Assembly (NCBI RefSeq): GCF_009601055.1
Contig: NZ_WITI01000005.1
Location: 1 to 64,000 of the forward strand
Source: Lactococcus sp. dk101
GTDB taxonomy: Bacteria > Bacillota > Bacilli > Lactobacillales > Streptococcaceae
Direction of reading: 5' to 3'
DNA: 64,000 nt
The notes beneath the pieces were generated by a model. It was given only the letters and a program-made list of their open reading frames with translations, searched no databases and was not told the DNA's origin. This document shows, piece after piece, positions 1 to 9,235 of this stretch. Within the stretch, counting starts at the first letter, position 1; each line of letters starts with the position of its first letter. Position numbers and translations under genes: made by a program.

Positions 1-108
1 ACAAAAACGACTTCGAATGAAGTCGCTCGTATTGAAACTTGGATGAATCACTATCCAAGAAAAATGTTCAAGTATCAGACACCTTTTCAGATGTTACAGG
101 GTGGCTAG
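1..108 (+). mobile_element. C-terminal end of a transposase (IS30-like, partial)
   Basis: The first 35 codons are open from the window edge and end in TAG at 106-108. The peptide contains WMNHYPRKMFKYQTP, which resembles the closing segment of IS30-family DDE transposases (an N-x-x-PRK-x-x-x-x-x-TP pattern). The rest of the element lies outside the window. The stop codon is one base from the stop codon of the convergent ClC gene, so there is almost no room for a terminal inverted repeat unless it overlaps the last ClC codons. Family assignment rests on this short tail only. Confidence 0.55.
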
Positions 109-109
109 A

Positions 110-1378
110 TTAAATTTGCAATTTGCCGATTTTTTTTAATGTCATTTTTGATACAAGCACTGATAAGACGACTGCAAGTCCAAGCGGGAGAAATGCTGAA
201 TAGTCCAAATGAATAATTTCCACCATCATAAACATGGACATCAATGGTGCTTGCTGTGTTGCGGCCAACATGGCACAGGCTCCCAATATAGCCACCTGTG
301 CGATATTTAGACCCGGGATGAAGTTGCTTAAGACGATAGCAATGATTGCGCCTAGACTGCCACCAATCGCTATAGATGGTGTCAACGTCCCTCCACTCGC
401 ACCAGACCGAATGGTAAATACAGTAACAGCGGCTTTCAGGACAGCACCTAGCAACAATAAAAGAATGAGATTGTGTCCTTTAGCATTCATCGACAACTGA
501 GCCAATGCACGCCCATTTCCCATAATTTGAGGGAATGATATGGAAATAACACCTGTAATCAAAGCGATAAGAGGCAGTTGCCACAAGATTGCGCGACTTT
601 TGGTTTGATTATTCTCTGCCCACTTGAAACTCTTGCGAAACCATGCACCGATAAAGCCACATAGAGGCGCTATCAGCACTGACAGAAACAAGATGCTCAA
701 AGAAAATTTGCCATCAGCAACCAAATAATAAGGATTAAAGCCCTTAACTGTCGCCCCGATAAGCATGGCAATGATGGACATAGACAAGCTGACAGAAACC
801 GTTTTGATGGATATTTTTTTGACCAGTATTTCGATACAAAAAAGCATCCCTGTAATTGGTGCAATATAGACACCCGCAAAACCGGCACCAGCTGCAGCCG
901 CAATCAATAATTGGACATCTTCTTTTGGTAATTCTGCCAAATGGAATTTAGTCAGTAGCTTTTGCCATTTCTGCGCAATCATTGCTCCTGCTTCACGTGG
1001 CGCCAATTCGCGTCCGACTGAACCACCAGTTCCCACGTAAAAAATCTGCGTGATAACATGGACAGCCATCACTTTTCCGGGCATTTGTTTGCCCGTCAGC
1101 GCTGACGAAATGCTCACCGTTGGCGAACATTTTTCCCGCAAAAACCACCAGATACCCGCAGCAATAATACCACCAATAAAAACAGATAATAAGCGATGGA
1201 CTGGTAAAGTTCCGACAGCCGCTGGTTGTAGGGCTGTTTCTTCAAAATTTAAAAATAATTTCTCGACAAAGTCCAGTATCAGACTGAGCCCTGCGGAACT
1301 CAATCCAACAAGACCGCCTAAAACGAGACAGGACAGGACTAAAATCCCGTTTTTCTGTGTGTTTTCAGTCATTTTCAT
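110..1378 (-). CDS. ClC-family chloride channel/transporter
   Basis: A 422-residue polytopic membrane protein of usual ClC length. The ion-pathway motifs are visible: a GTGGSVGRELAPRE segment near residues 115-130 corresponds to the GREGP region, and SGASGGTLTPSIAIG near residues 325-340 corresponds to the GxFxP region. ClC proteins move chloride across the membrane, often in exchange for protons. No cytoplasmic CBS domains follow the membrane part. The last residues (IGKLQI) abut a transposase end and could be altered by the insertion. The start is the ATG six nucleotides below an extended -10 box, with no Shine-Dalgarno site. One GTCAGNNCTGAC palindrome lies inside the gene and encodes S-A-L-T. 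Confidence 0.85.
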   Translation of the reverse strand: MKMTENTQKNGILVLSCLVLGGLVGLSSAGLSLILDFVEKLFLNFEETALQPAAVGTLPVHRLLSVFIGGIIAAGIWWFLREKCSPTVSISSALTGKQMPGKVMAVHVITQIFYVGTGGSVGRELAPREAGAMIAQKWQKLLTKFHLAELPKEDVQLLIAAAAGAGFAGVYIAPITGMLFCIEILVKKISIKTVSVSLSMSIIAMLIGATVKGFNPYYLVADGKFSLSILFLSVLIAPLCGFIGAWFRKSFKWAENNQTKSRAILWQLPLIALITGVISISFPQIMGNGRALAQLSMNAKGHNLILLLLLGAVLKAAVTVFTIRSGASGGTLTPSIAIGGSLGAIIAIVLSNFIPGLNIAQVAILGACAMLAATQQAPLMSMFMMVEIIHLDYSAFLPLGLAVVLSVLVSKMTLKKIGKLQI

Positions 1379-1384
1379 AATTTG

Positions 1385-1393
1385 ATTATATCA
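1385..1393 (-). promoter_or_regulatory. Extended -10 box of the ClC gene, predicted leaderless
   Basis: The minus strand reads TG-A-TATAAT, with TATAAT at 1385-1390, followed by six bases and then the ATG at 1378. Transcription would start at or next to the A of the ATG. There is no purine-rich ribosome binding site. Confidence 0.55.
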
Positions 1394-2614
1394 CGATATG
1401 GCATTTTCGTGCATTTTTATTGAATAAAGTGCTGGAACTACACCAATAATCACAATTCCAGCCATGATAATTGCCATTCCGACACTTCCATAAAGGCTTG
1501 ACAATGATAATAAAACACCTGACAGGACTGACGCAATGGGTTGTGTCACTGAAAACGCACCTGTATAAGTTCCAACTTGTTCGCCCTGCATCAAATCTGC
1601 ACGCAAAGCCTGTGAAAATGGCACCAAAATCATCTCGCCGAACGTTGCCACAATCGCTGCAGCAACTTCCCAAGCCAAATTGTGTCCTAAAAAGGCGATG
1701 ATAAATCCTGCCCCCTGCAAAATGACACCAATTCCAATCCCTGTACTTCTTGACCAATTTTTAGTGAGCTTATTCATGGTACTCATCAATAAGACAATGA
1801 TGAGTGTATTGAGCATCAAGAAAATGGTTAGCATCCGTTGGCCGTAGATTTCAATGCCTAAAAAATGCGTGGAAGTAAACTCCCCACTCAAATGAACTGG
1901 TAAATAATAGTCCACCTGATTGAAAATCATGGCAATAAAAATGGATGCGAAGAGATAATACATGAAAACTTTGTCCTTAGCAACCGTAAAATATGCCTTG
2001 AGCATGTTGACGTTTTTCTTTTTCTCTTGCAATTTTGGAACGAAAGACTCGTCAATCCAGAAAAGTACAACAATAAAGCTCAATAATTCTTCAAGTGTAA
2101 TTGCCAACAGGAGCCACACCAGATAATCTCTGAAAAACCAGCCCGATAAGCCCGAACCAATCATCATGGCAAAATTGATAATCCAATATTGAAGCGAATA
2201 GACAATTCGGCGGTTTTCACTATTTGTCAAATCAACAATCATGGCTTGACTCGCCGTGTTAAAGAAGCCAAACCCAAAATTCAAAATCAAAAAGCCAAAA
2301 AAAGTAACCCATGGATTGAAGAAAAAGCTTGAATTTGCAATCGTAGCGATAGCAGCACCAATCGTGGTTACGGCTGTTGAAAAGAGCATGACTGGACGTC
2401 TTCCACGTTGGTCAGTCAAATGCCCTGCATAAAGTCCGATAAGGAAAACCATAACACTACTGATGATGAGCAAAATTCCCGTAATTCCAGCACCCATGTA
2501 TTTGTTGTAGTAGATGGTCATTGATCCGCCTACTGTACTGAAACAGAGGCTCCCGATAAAATTCATCAACAATCTGAGTTTGATTGTATGATGTAAGTTT
2601 TTAAAATCTTTCAT
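1391..2614 (-). CDS. MFS transporter, paralogue 1 of 3
   Basis: A 407-residue protein with about twelve hydrophobic segments. The N-terminal GHLTDQRGRRPVM motif is the loop 2-3 signature of the major facilitator superfamily (G-x-x-x-D-x-x-G-R-R). It is clearly homologous to the next two genes: all share an N-terminal MKxF leader, MTIYYN, an IYGQRMLTI segment in the middle and near-identical length. Substrate is unknown; the family suggests drug or metabolite efflux. It follows paralogue 2 after a short gap, with three AATAGAA repeats just upstream and only a weak ribosome binding site, so it probably depends on the upstream transcript. Confidence 0.85.
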   Translation of the reverse strand: MKDFKNLHHTIKLRLLMNFIGSLCFSTVGGSMTIYYNKYMGAGITGILLIISSVMVFLIGLYAGHLTDQRGRRPVMLFSTAVTTIGAAIATIANSSFFFNPWVTFFGFLILNFGFGFFNTASQAMIVDLTNSENRRIVYSLQYWIINFAMMIGSGLSGWFFRDYLVWLLLAITLEELLSFIVVLFWIDESFVPKLQEKKKNVNMLKAYFTVAKDKVFMYYLFASIFIAMIFNQVDYYLPVHLSGEFTSTHFLGIEIYGQRMLTIFLMLNTLIIVLLMSTMNKLTKNWSRSTGIGIGVILQGAGFIIAFLGHNLAWEVAAAIVATFGEMILVPFSQALRADLMQGEQVGTYTGAFSVTQPIASVLSGVLLSLSSLYGSVGMAIIMAGIVIIGVVPALYSIKMHENAIS

Positions 2615-2637
2615 TTTCTATTCTTCTATTTTTCTAT

Positions 2638-3876
2638 TCATTCACTTGCTGTTTTTGCCAATTTTCTTTGGTGGCGATTGACCGCTATCACACAAAGTGT
2701 AATGGCAATGATTTCAGAAATGGCAAGTCCCATACTGACCCCTTTGGCACCGATGACAGGCGAAGCTGAAACCATGCTTGCTGCAATAATATTGGCTAAA
2801 GGCTGACGGACTGCACCCAATCCATTGTAAGCACCAATTTTTTCTGAATCCATCAATTCCGCACCCAAACTTTGCACACTTGGCGTATAAATAATCTCGC
2901 CAAAAGTATAAATCATTCCAGCAATAAATATTGGCGTAAAGGTCGTTGTCATGAAGGCAAAAATCATACCTGCAGTCATCAAAATACTGCCACTGATAAA
3001 TCCTTTTTTATGCGACCAAGAATGCGTCCATTTGTTGAGTGTCGTCATCAAAGTAACGACCATCACGCAGGCCAATATCAGATAAATCGTCAACATACGT
3101 TGACCATAAATTTCGAACCCAAAGAAAGTAACGGTTTGAAAACTATCCGACAAATGAACAGGCAAGAAGTTATCAAATTGCATGACAATCATGGTGGTCA
3201 AAATATTGGCCAAAATAAAAATAACATAAGTTTTATCTAATAAAACTGTCTTATAACTTGAAAAAACACTTTCTTTTTTCTTGTCAGCACTGACAGAAGG
3301 AGTGAAACTTTCCTTCAACATGAAAATAACAATAAAAAGCGTCAGCACAATCATGACAAGTAAAATAATCAATAAAAGGAAAAAAGCTGGCTTAAATAGC
3401 CATGCACCAAGCGCCGCACCAATAATAACCGATAAATTTTGTGCCCAATAATTCAACATAAATACAACTTTTCGGTTTTCAGGTGTCGAGTCATCAATAA
3501 TCATGGCAGAACCGGCGGTCACATCAAAGTTAAAGCCAAACGAAATCAGCAAAAAGCCTAAAAATGTCGTCCATGGATTGGCATGACCTGGCACATTTGA
3601 CAGCAAAGCGATGACTGAACCGAGCACTTGAATGCATGTTCCCCATGTCATGACTGGTTTTCGACCAAATTTATCCGCCCAAAATCCAGCAAGCAGTCCT
3701 GAAACAAAGGTTGCCACACTTGAAATCGCCAAAAAAGCACCTGTGATGACGGCTCCGAGGTGCTGATTATAATAAATTGTCATTGATGAAAAAACGGTAC
3801 CGTAACTAAACGATGCCAAAAACACAATCAAAATCCTGACTTGGATATTGCGTTTTAACTTCCAGAATTCCTTCAT
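2638..3876 (-). CDS. MFS transporter, paralogue 2 of 3
   Basis: A 412-residue, twelve-segment MFS protein with the loop 2-3 motif GFWADKFGRKPVM near residue 65. It is the most diverged of the three tandem paralogues but keeps MTIYYNQ near the N-terminus and FGFEIYGQRMLTIY in the middle. The ribosome binding site AGGGAAA precedes the ATG. A possible promoter (TTGTGT, 17 bp, TATAAA) is seen in the gap to paralogue 3. Export of an unknown substrate is inferred. A GTCAGNNCTGAC palindrome at 3283 encodes V-S-A-D in the central cytoplasmic loop. Confidence 0.84.
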   Translation of the reverse strand: MKEFWKLKRNIQVRILIVFLASFSYGTVFSSMTIYYNQHLGAVITGAFLAISSVATFVSGLLAGFWADKFGRKPVMTWGTCIQVLGSVIALLSNVPGHANPWTTFLGFLLISFGFNFDVTAGSAMIIDDSTPENRKVVFMLNYWAQNLSVIIGAALGAWLFKPAFFLLLIILLVMIVLTLFIVIFMLKESFTPSVSADKKKESVFSSYKTVLLDKTYVIFILANILTTMIVMQFDNFLPVHLSDSFQTVTFFGFEIYGQRMLTIYLILACVMVVTLMTTLNKWTHSWSHKKGFISGSILMTAGMIFAFMTTTFTPIFIAGMIYTFGEIIYTPSVQSLGAELMDSEKIGAYNGLGAVRQPLANIIAASMVSASPVIGAKGVSMGLAISEIIAITLCVIAVNRHQRKLAKTASE

Positions 3877-3963
3877 TTTATTTCCCTAAATACCTAATAT
3901 ATTAATTTATAATTTATCTTTCATTGTAACACAAAAACAGGCCAAAAACTTGATCTGCTTTTT

Positions 3964-5199
3964 TTATTTTGTCAGCGCTGACAGCTTCTTATCGTATTTT
4001 CCAATCGAAATCATGCCTGGTATCATGGCCAAAAGAGTTACCACAATCAAAATGACACCCATGCCAAAACCGCCGTAAAATGCAGACAAGCTGACAAGCA
4101 AACCACAAATGATTTGTGCCATTGGTTGAATTGCCGTAAAAGCGCCTGTATAAACGCCGACTTGCTCGGGATCCATCATGTCTGCACGCAAAGATTGTTC
4201 AAAAGGCACAAAAATCAATTCACCACAGACATTGATCAAAGCACCTAGTAAACCAAATGGCAAGGTTTGACTGAAGCAGATAATGGCAAAGCCAAGTCCC
4301 ATCAAGCCAGCACCAACAGCAAAGCCATGTTTGTTTGACCAGTTGCTCGTTGCCTTGCGGACAGTTGATAAAAACATAACGACCATGACCGTATTTAAGA
4401 TTGCAATAATGGTCAACATACGCTGTCCATAAATTTGCATTCCAAAGATACTGCTGGTCTTAAAGCTATCCGACAAATGCACAGGAATGAAAAAATCCAG
4501 TTGTAAAAAGAGCATGGTTACAAACAAGGTGGCAAGCAAATAAAGCATGAATATTTTATCTTTCGAAACTTGCAGATAGGCCTTAAAAATATTGGTCTCC
4601 TGATGTTCAACGTGCTTTTTCGGATCAAATGTTTCTTCAATCAAAAATGCCACAATCAGCATATTGAGCAAGTCTCCACAAACCACTAAGATGAGGAGGA
4701 AAAAAAGATGATCTCGGAACAACCAACCTGAAATGGCACTTCCAACAGCCATCCCAACATTCAGCATCCAATAATTCAGTGAGAAAACAATTTTCCGATC
4801 GGCTGGAGTCGTAATATCAACCATCATGGCACTCGCGCCCGCATTGAAAAAACCAAAGCCAAAGCCCGATAAGACCAGGCCCACAAATGTCAGCCACGGA
4901 TTAAAGAGCAGCGGCGAATTAGAGAAAGCTGCCAAAGCCGCACCAAAAGTTGACGCCAAAGCCCCAATTAACATGGTCGGCCTACGCCCCTCAAGGTCCG
5001 TAAAGTGTCCCGCCCAAATGCCAACCAAAAATGAAATAACGCTCGAAATAATCAATAAAATCCCAGTTATGCCCGCACCGAGATATTGATTGTAGTAGAT
5101 GGTCATTGAACTCCCGATAGTGGAGTAAGTCATAATGCCAATAAAAGTCATCAAAATCCGCAGTTTCAGATTTCGATTGAGTTGAAAAAAGTCTTTCAT
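3964..5199 (-). CDS. MFS transporter, paralogue 3 of 3
   Basis: A 411-residue MFS protein with the loop motif GHFTDLEGRRPTM. It is closest to paralogue 1 (shared GAGITGILLIISSV segment). The array probably arose by repeated tandem duplication followed by divergence. The last codons (KLSALTK) contain a GTCAGNNCTGAC palindrome. The upstream region has an extended -10 box inside TTGATT/AATCAA inverted repeats, so this gene probably has its own regulated promoter and drives the array. A GGGAAAA ribosome binding site precedes the ATG. Substrate is unknown. Confidence 0.85.
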   Translation of the reverse strand: MKDFFQLNRNLKLRILMTFIGIMTYSTIGSSMTIYYNQYLGAGITGILLIISSVISFLVGIWAGHFTDLEGRRPTMLIGALASTFGAALAAFSNSPLLFNPWLTFVGLVLSGFGFGFFNAGASAMMVDITTPADRKIVFSLNYWMLNVGMAVGSAISGWLFRDHLFFLLILVVCGDLLNMLIVAFLIEETFDPKKHVEHQETNIFKAYLQVSKDKIFMLYLLATLFVTMLFLQLDFFIPVHLSDSFKTSSIFGMQIYGQRMLTIIAILNTVMVVMFLSTVRKATSNWSNKHGFAVGAGLMGLGFAIICFSQTLPFGLLGALINVCGELIFVPFEQSLRADMMDPEQVGVYTGAFTAIQPMAQIICGLLVSLSAFYGGFGMGVILIVVTLLAMIPGMISIGKYDKKLSALTK

Positions 5200-5218
5200 G
5201 TTATTTTCCCAAAATTCT

Positions 5219-5258
5219 AATCAATTCTTTATAATATGATTGATTATAGCACAATCAA
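5219..5258 (-). promoter_or_regulatory. Promoter with overlapping inverted repeats upstream of the MFS array
   Basis: The minus strand carries TG-C-TATAAT (TATAAT at 5243-5248). It sits between TTGATT/AATCAA arms at 5240-5245 and 5253-5258, and a second arm at 5219-5225 pairs with 5239-5245. Such repeats over a -10 box are typical of a repressor operator. The regulator is not identifiable. Confidence 0.45.
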
Positions 5259-5286
5259 AGCCATTTGTACGTTTTCAGATGACACA

Positions 5287-5313
5287 AAAAGCCCTGTCAG
5301 TGCTGACGGGGCT
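5287..5313 (-). terminator. Rho-independent terminator after the SDR gene
   Basis: A GC-rich stem (AGCCCCGTCAG pairing with CTGACAGGGCT) followed by TTTTT on the minus strand, 16 nt after the SDR stop codon. The upper stem is a GTCAGNNCTGAC palindrome. Confidence 0.75.
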
Positions 5314-5328
5314 TGGTTTTAGAAAGAC

Positions 5329-6087
5329 TTAATAAGCAGTCCATCCTCCATCTACAGGGATTACTGCACCATTAACAAAGCTAGACTCATCATTTGCTAA
5401 GAATACAGCAACTTCTGAGAACTCATCTGGTTTTCCTAAGCGTGGCATAACAACCATTCCTTTTTGGAAAATCTTACTGCCTTCTTGGTCAATGTTTGCG
5501 GATGTTTCCATGATATTGGATTCGACACCACCTGGCGCAATCACGTTAACGCGGATGTTTCTATCTGCGTAAGTATAAGCCGCATTTTGAGCCAATCCGA
5601 TAACCGCATGTTTTGATGCAGTATATCCTGCACCTGAACGCGCACCACCAATTCCTGCTGCTGAAGCTGTAACGATAATGTTACCGCCACCGTTTTCAAG
5701 ATAAAAGTTAATGGCTTCTCGCATTTGCATCATAGGCCCCTTAACATTGATATCAAAGGTTCTATCCCATATTTCATTCGTCATGTTACCGACAGTTCTA
5801 AAGCCGTCAATAATTCCTGCATTACAGAATAAAATATCGAGTTGACCAAATTTTTCAATAGCAAATTTAATCATTTGTTTATTGTCTTCTTCTGAACGGA
5901 CATCCGTACGGATTGTTTCAATTGTTCCGCCAGCTTCACGCACCTCTTTTGCTGTTTCAGCTAAACGCGCTTCATTGATGTCTGCAATTACAACTTTTGC
6001 GCCTTCTTTGATAAAACGCTTTGCGACAGCACGTCCAATACCTGAAGCTCCACCTGTGATTACAGCAACTTTATTTTCTAATCTCAT
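5329..6087 (-). CDS. Short-chain dehydrogenase/reductase (FabG-like)
   Basis: A 252-residue classical SDR with a Rossmann fold. The cofactor motif TGGASGIG is at residues 11-18, NAG near residue 90, a catalytic Ser in the VTASAAG strand and YTASKHA near residue 155. The C-terminus GAVIPVDGGW is typical. It catalyses NAD(P)-dependent interconversion of an alcohol and a ketone; the substrate cannot be read from sequence. It is monocistronic with a strong AGGAGG ribosome binding site 7 nt before the ATG and its own terminator. It is divergent from an AraC-type regulator, which may control it. Confidence 0.85.
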   Translation of the reverse strand: MRLENKVAVITGGASGIGRAVAKRFIKEGAKVVIADINEARLAETAKEVREAGGTIETIRTDVRSEEDNKQMIKFAIEKFGQLDILFCNAGIIDGFRTVGNMTNEIWDRTFDINVKGPMMQMREAINFYLENGGGNIIVTASAAGIGGARSGAGYTASKHAVIGLAQNAAYTYADRNIRVNVIAPGGVESNIMETSANIDQEGSKIFQKGMVVMPRLGKPDEFSEVAVFLANDESSFVNGAVIPVDGGWTAY

Positions 6088-6205
6088 GACATCCTCCTAT
6101 GAGTTTTGTAAATCGCATCATTTGTATACCCTTTCATTATAAAAAATATAAGAAAATAAAACTATCATAAAAATGATATTTTATACCCAAAAATTGCAAA
6201 ACGTA

Positions 6206-6234
6206 TTGATTATATTGTCACAAAATGCTTTAAT
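6206..6234 (+). promoter_or_regulatory. Promoter of the AraC gene, predicted leaderless
   Basis: TTGATT at 6206-6211, a 17-bp spacer, then TG-C-TTTAAT with the -10 at 6229-6234. Six bases later comes the ATG at 6241. There is no ribosome binding site between them. Confidence 0.55.
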
Positions 6235-6240
6235 AAAGCT

Positions 6241-6954
6241 ATGCAAGAAGATGAATTAAATACAATCCTAAACCAGTATCTTATGTCAAATAATGACGAA
6301 GACTCTTCTCATATCAAATATGAAATAGAGCTTCGGTCGCTGACGTGTACAAGACTTGGTATCTCTCTCAAGCCTTACACGAAATGGCTCAAACAGTTCG
6401 ACGAGAGTCAACCTCATTTTCCACATTATTTAGAGTACCAGATTGCCTCAGCACTGACAAAACATCGAACCGCTATGATTCAAGGAGGCATTTCTCCTGC
6501 CGTTGCCTACTCACTTTGTGACATCTATCTTCTTAAACTGTCTCATTGCAAGGATAATGTCGCTTCGATAAAGTTGATGCGCGAGGCGCAACAAGTTTTT
6601 GCTGAACAGGTTGAAAATGCTCAAAAAACATTTCAGCATGGCAGCTGGGCTCAAAAAATTAATTTTTATATTGAGCAACATCTGAATATTCCTTTTGACC
6701 TCGATCAACTGGCTGACGATTTGTTTGTTAATAAAGCACACCTTTCTCGGTGCTACAAACTAGAAACAGGAAAGACCATTATGGCAAGCACTCGAGAACG
6801 TCGCATCGAAGTCGCTCAAATCATGTTGGCCTACTCAGACGCACCAATTGTGACTATTTCAGAAAAGCTCTGCTTTGCCTCTCAAAGCCATTTCAGTAAA
6901 ATTTTCAAATCGGTTGTTGGAATGACACCTAAGGAATATCGAAGAGTTACTTAA
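6241..6954 (+). CDS. AraC-family transcriptional regulator
   Basis: A 237-residue protein. The last hundred residues form the double helix-turn-helix DNA-binding domain of the AraC/XylS family (segments FDLDQLADDLFVNKAHLSR and FASQSHFSKIFK, then GMTPKEYRR). The N-terminal 135 residues match no ligand-binding domain that I recognise. The gene is divergent from the SDR dehydrogenase, which suggests that it activates or represses that gene (inference). The start was chosen because the -10 box lies six nucleotides upstream; no Shine-Dalgarno sequence is present. Confidence 0.85.
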   Translation: MQEDELNTILNQYLMSNNDEDSSHIKYEIELRSLTCTRLGISLKPYTKWLKQFDESQPHFPHYLEYQIASALTKHRTAMIQGGISPAVAYSLCDIYLLKLSHCKDNVASIKLMREAQQVFAEQVENAQKTFQHGSWAQKINFYIEQHLNIPFDLDQLADDLFVNKAHLSRCYKLETGKTIMASTRERRIEVAQIMLAYSDAPIVTISEKLCFASQSHFSKIFKSVVGMTPKEYRRVT

Positions 6955-6983
6955 ATACTACTTTTCTATCTCAACAAATAATT

Positions 6984-7016
6984 AAAAGCCCTGTCAGTAC
7001 TGACGGGGCTTTGTTA
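6984..7016. terminator. Bidirectional terminator
   Basis: AAAGCCCTGTCAG pairs with CTGACGGGGCTTT around a TA centre. It lies between the convergent AraC and lipoprotein genes. The stem is built on a GTCAGNNCTGAC palindrome at 6993-7004. Confidence 0.75.
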
Positions 7017-7024
7017 TTAAGTCA

Positions 7025-7576
7025 TTATTCTGTCACACGATAATAGAAAGTGTTGATAAGTTCTTTTGAGCGAAAGAGGTCGGCACCGCCATTCGTTCCC
7101 CAAATCATTCGATCTTTGGTTCGGTCGGTCAAGTCTGTCGATACAGAATTTGTTTCATTTTCTGGTGATTGGTTCGCTTGCGCCATCATAAAAGCAATCA
7201 CATTGGGCAATTTGTCACTGTTATCAATCGTTGCCGCATTGACATAAACAATGTTGGAACTCAAAGACGCACTTCCAAGTTCATAGGTCTCGTTGTCCAT
7301 TCCTGACCCACTGACTTCAGCTCCTGAAAATGTAATGCTTTTACCGTTCGCATTTTTCCATGTGCCTTGAATACTACTAAAATCTCCCTTTGCGACTTGT
7401 TCGATATTCAATGCAACTTCTTTTTCTTGCGTTGATGAGCTAGAGCTGGAACTCACTTGACTACTGCTTGATGTCGATTTGCTGCTTGATGTTGAACTTG
7501 TTTTTTCTGAGCCACAAGCCGTCAAACTCAAAAGACTTCCCAAAATCAATACCGAAAAAATCATTTTCTTTTTCAT
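7025..7576 (-). CDS. Secreted lipoprotein with Ser-rich linker
   Basis: About 183 residues from the chosen start. A lipoprotein signal peptide ends in the lipobox LTAC, so the protein should be anchored to the outer face of the membrane through the Cys. A Ser/Thr-rich linker of about 30 residues follows, then a small domain beginning QGTWKNANGKSITF that resembles the DUF6287 type seen in lactococcal and streptococcal lipoproteins (tentative). The open frame extends six codons further upstream, but the GGGAGG ribosome binding site lies inside those codons and is correctly spaced only for the ATG at 7576. Function unknown. Confidence 0.75.
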   Translation of the reverse strand: MKKKMIFSVLILGSLLSLTACGSEKTSSTSSSKSTSSSSQVSSSSSSSTQEKEVALNIEQVAKGDFSSIQGTWKNANGKSITFSGAEVSGSGMDNETYELGSASLSSNIVYVNAATIDNSDKLPNVIAFMMAQANQSPENETNSVSTDLTDRTKDRMIWGTNGGADLFRSKELINTFYYRVTE

Positions 7577-7643
7577 TTTCATCCTCCCTCTCATTTTATT
7601 TTATCATAGAAAGCAGGTAAAAAATAGCTAAATTAACAAAAAA

Positions 7644-7672
7644 AAGACCTTGTCAGTACTGACAAAGTCTTT
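7644..7672 (-). terminator. Terminator of pgi
   Basis: AAAGACTTTGTCAG pairs with CTGACAAGGTCTTT and is followed by a T run on the minus strand, just after the pgi stop codon. The stem contains a GTCAGTACTGAC palindrome. Confidence 0.75.
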
Positions 7673-7685
7673 ATCTATTCACATC

Positions 7686-9032
7686 TTAGAGACGAGCGTT
7701 AAGTTCGTCAGTGAGTTCTTCATATCCTGGTTTTCCAAGAAGTCCGAACATGTTTGCTTTATAGCTTTCAACACCTGGTTGGTTGAATGGATTGATACCG
7801 TTCAAGTAACCAGAGATTGAGATTGCAAGTTCGAAGAAGTAAATTGCATAACCAAGTGTGAATTCATCTTGTTCAGGGAGTTCAACAATCATGTTAGGCA
7901 CGTTACCGTCAGTGTGGGCAAGCAATACGCCGTCAGCAGCTTTTTTGTTTACGAAGTCAACATCTTTTCCTTCGATGTAACGAAGACCATCAAGGTTTTC
8001 TTCAAAAACAGGAATATCAATGTTCTTACGTGGTTTAGCAACACGGATAGCTGTTTCAAAAACAGTACGTGTTCCTTCTTGGATCCATTGTCCAAGTGAG
8101 TGCAAGTCAGTTGAGAAGTTAGCTGATGTTGGATAAATTCCTTTACCGTCTTTACCAGTTGATTCACCAGAAAGTTGTTTCCACCATTCGCCAAAGTATT
8201 GAAGGCTTGGTTCGTAGTTAATCAAGATTTCTGAGAATTTACCTTTACGGTAAAGAATGTTACGCAATGCAGCATATGCATAAGCGTCGTTTTCACGAAT
8301 ATCAGTTGCAGTATATTCTTTACGAGCAGCATTTGCACCGTCCATCAAGGCTTTGATGTCGTGTCCAGCAGCAGCGATTGGCAAAAGTCCAACTGGAGTC
8401 AATACTGAGAAACGTCCACCAACTGAATCTGGAACAACGAAAGTTTCCCAACCATTAGCGTCAGCGTTAACTTTAACAGCACCTTTAGCTTTGTCAGTTG
8501 TTGCGTAGATACGGCTGTTAGCACCGTCACGGCCATATTTCTTAACAAGCATTTCTTCGAACACACGGAAAGCAATCGCTGGTTCAGTTGTTGTACCTGA
8601 TTTAGAAATAACGTTAACTGAGAAGTCTTTGTCTTCAACAAATTCAACCAAATCAGCAAGGTAGTTTGATGAAATTGAGTTACCAGCATAAACGATAAGT
8701 GGAGCTTTACGTTGTTCAGGTGTTTGGTAGTTTGCAAATGTTGAGTTCAAGAAGTCGTTTGCTGCACGCGCACCGAGGTATGAACCACCGATACCAAGTA
8801 CAACAAGTACTTCTGATTCAGCAGCAATTTTCTTAGCAGCTGCTTGAATACGAGCGAATTCTTCTTTGTCATAATCTTCAGGAAGATCAATCCAACCGAG
8901 GAAGTCAGAACCAGCGCCTTTTCCTTCACGGAGCAATTTATCTGCACCGTCGATTTGCCATTGGATTTCGTCCAATTCATTGTCTGCTACAAATGGAGTT
9001 AATTTTGAATAGTCAAATTTAATATGAGCCAT
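7686..9032 (-). CDS. pgi: Glucose-6-phosphate isomerase
   Basis: A 448-residue cytoplasmic enzyme, the usual length for the Firmicutes form. It interconverts glucose 6-phosphate and fructose 6-phosphate in glycolysis. Visible signatures are [12 protein letters not shown] near residue 80, the sugar-phosphate binding [13 protein letters not shown] near residue 145, [11 protein letters not shown] near residue 205 and the catalytic-Glu segment [10 protein letters not shown] near residue 290. The C-terminal [10 protein letters not shown] carries the conserved Lys. An AAAGGAC ribosome binding site precedes the ATG. It is transcribed alone, with its own terminator, downstream of valS. Confidence 0.97.
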   Translation of the reverse strand: MAHIKFDYSKLTPFVADNELDEIQWQIDGADKLLREGKGAGSDFLGWIDLPEDYDKEEFARIQAAAKKIAAESEVLVVLGIGGSYLGARAANDFLNSTFANYQTPEQRKAPLIVYAGNSISSNYLADLVEFVEDKDFSVNVISKSGTTTEPAIAFRVFEEMLVKKYGRDGANSRIYATTDKAKGAVKVNADANGWETFVVPDSVGGRFSVLTPVGLLPIAAAGHDIKALMDGANAARKEYTATDIRENDAYAYAALRNILYRKGKFSEILINYEPSLQYFGEWWKQLSGESTGKDGKGIYPTSANFSTDLHSLGQWIQEGTRTVFETAIRVAKPRKNIDIPVFEENLDGLRYIEGKDVDFVNKKAADGVLLAHTDGNVPNMIVELPEQDEFTLGYAIYFFELAISISGYLNGINPFNQPGVESYKANMFGLLGKPGYEELTDELNARL

Positions 9033-9200
9033 GTTAATGTCCTTTACAGTTTTTCTTTGTCTATTTTATCACTTTCTTCTAGATTTCTCAATGGAGAATG
9101 TCTGAGAAAGTATTGATATGAGGATATATTTTCTCTTTTTTGCATAAAGCATGAAAAAGTTTTTCTATTTATTAAATATTAAGCGAACATATCAGCCAAA

Positions 9201-9227
9201 AACTCCGTCAGAACTGACAGAGTTGAA
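9201..9227 (-). terminator. Terminator of valS
   Basis: ACTCTGTCAG pairs with CTGACGGAGT around a TT centre and is followed by TTTTT on the minus strand, directly after valS. Confidence 0.7.
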
Positions 9228-9235
9228 TGGTATGT

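Noticed and set aside
1531-1545. Apparent palindrome CCTGACAGGACTGAC in the first MFS gene
   Set aside because: The arms are in the wrong order to match GTCAGNNCTGAC; counted neither as exact nor as one-mismatch.
8399-8737. Long open frames opposite or in other frames of pgi and valS
   Set aside because: They are shadows of biased codon use in highly expressed genes; no starts or ribosome binding sites, and low-complexity composition.
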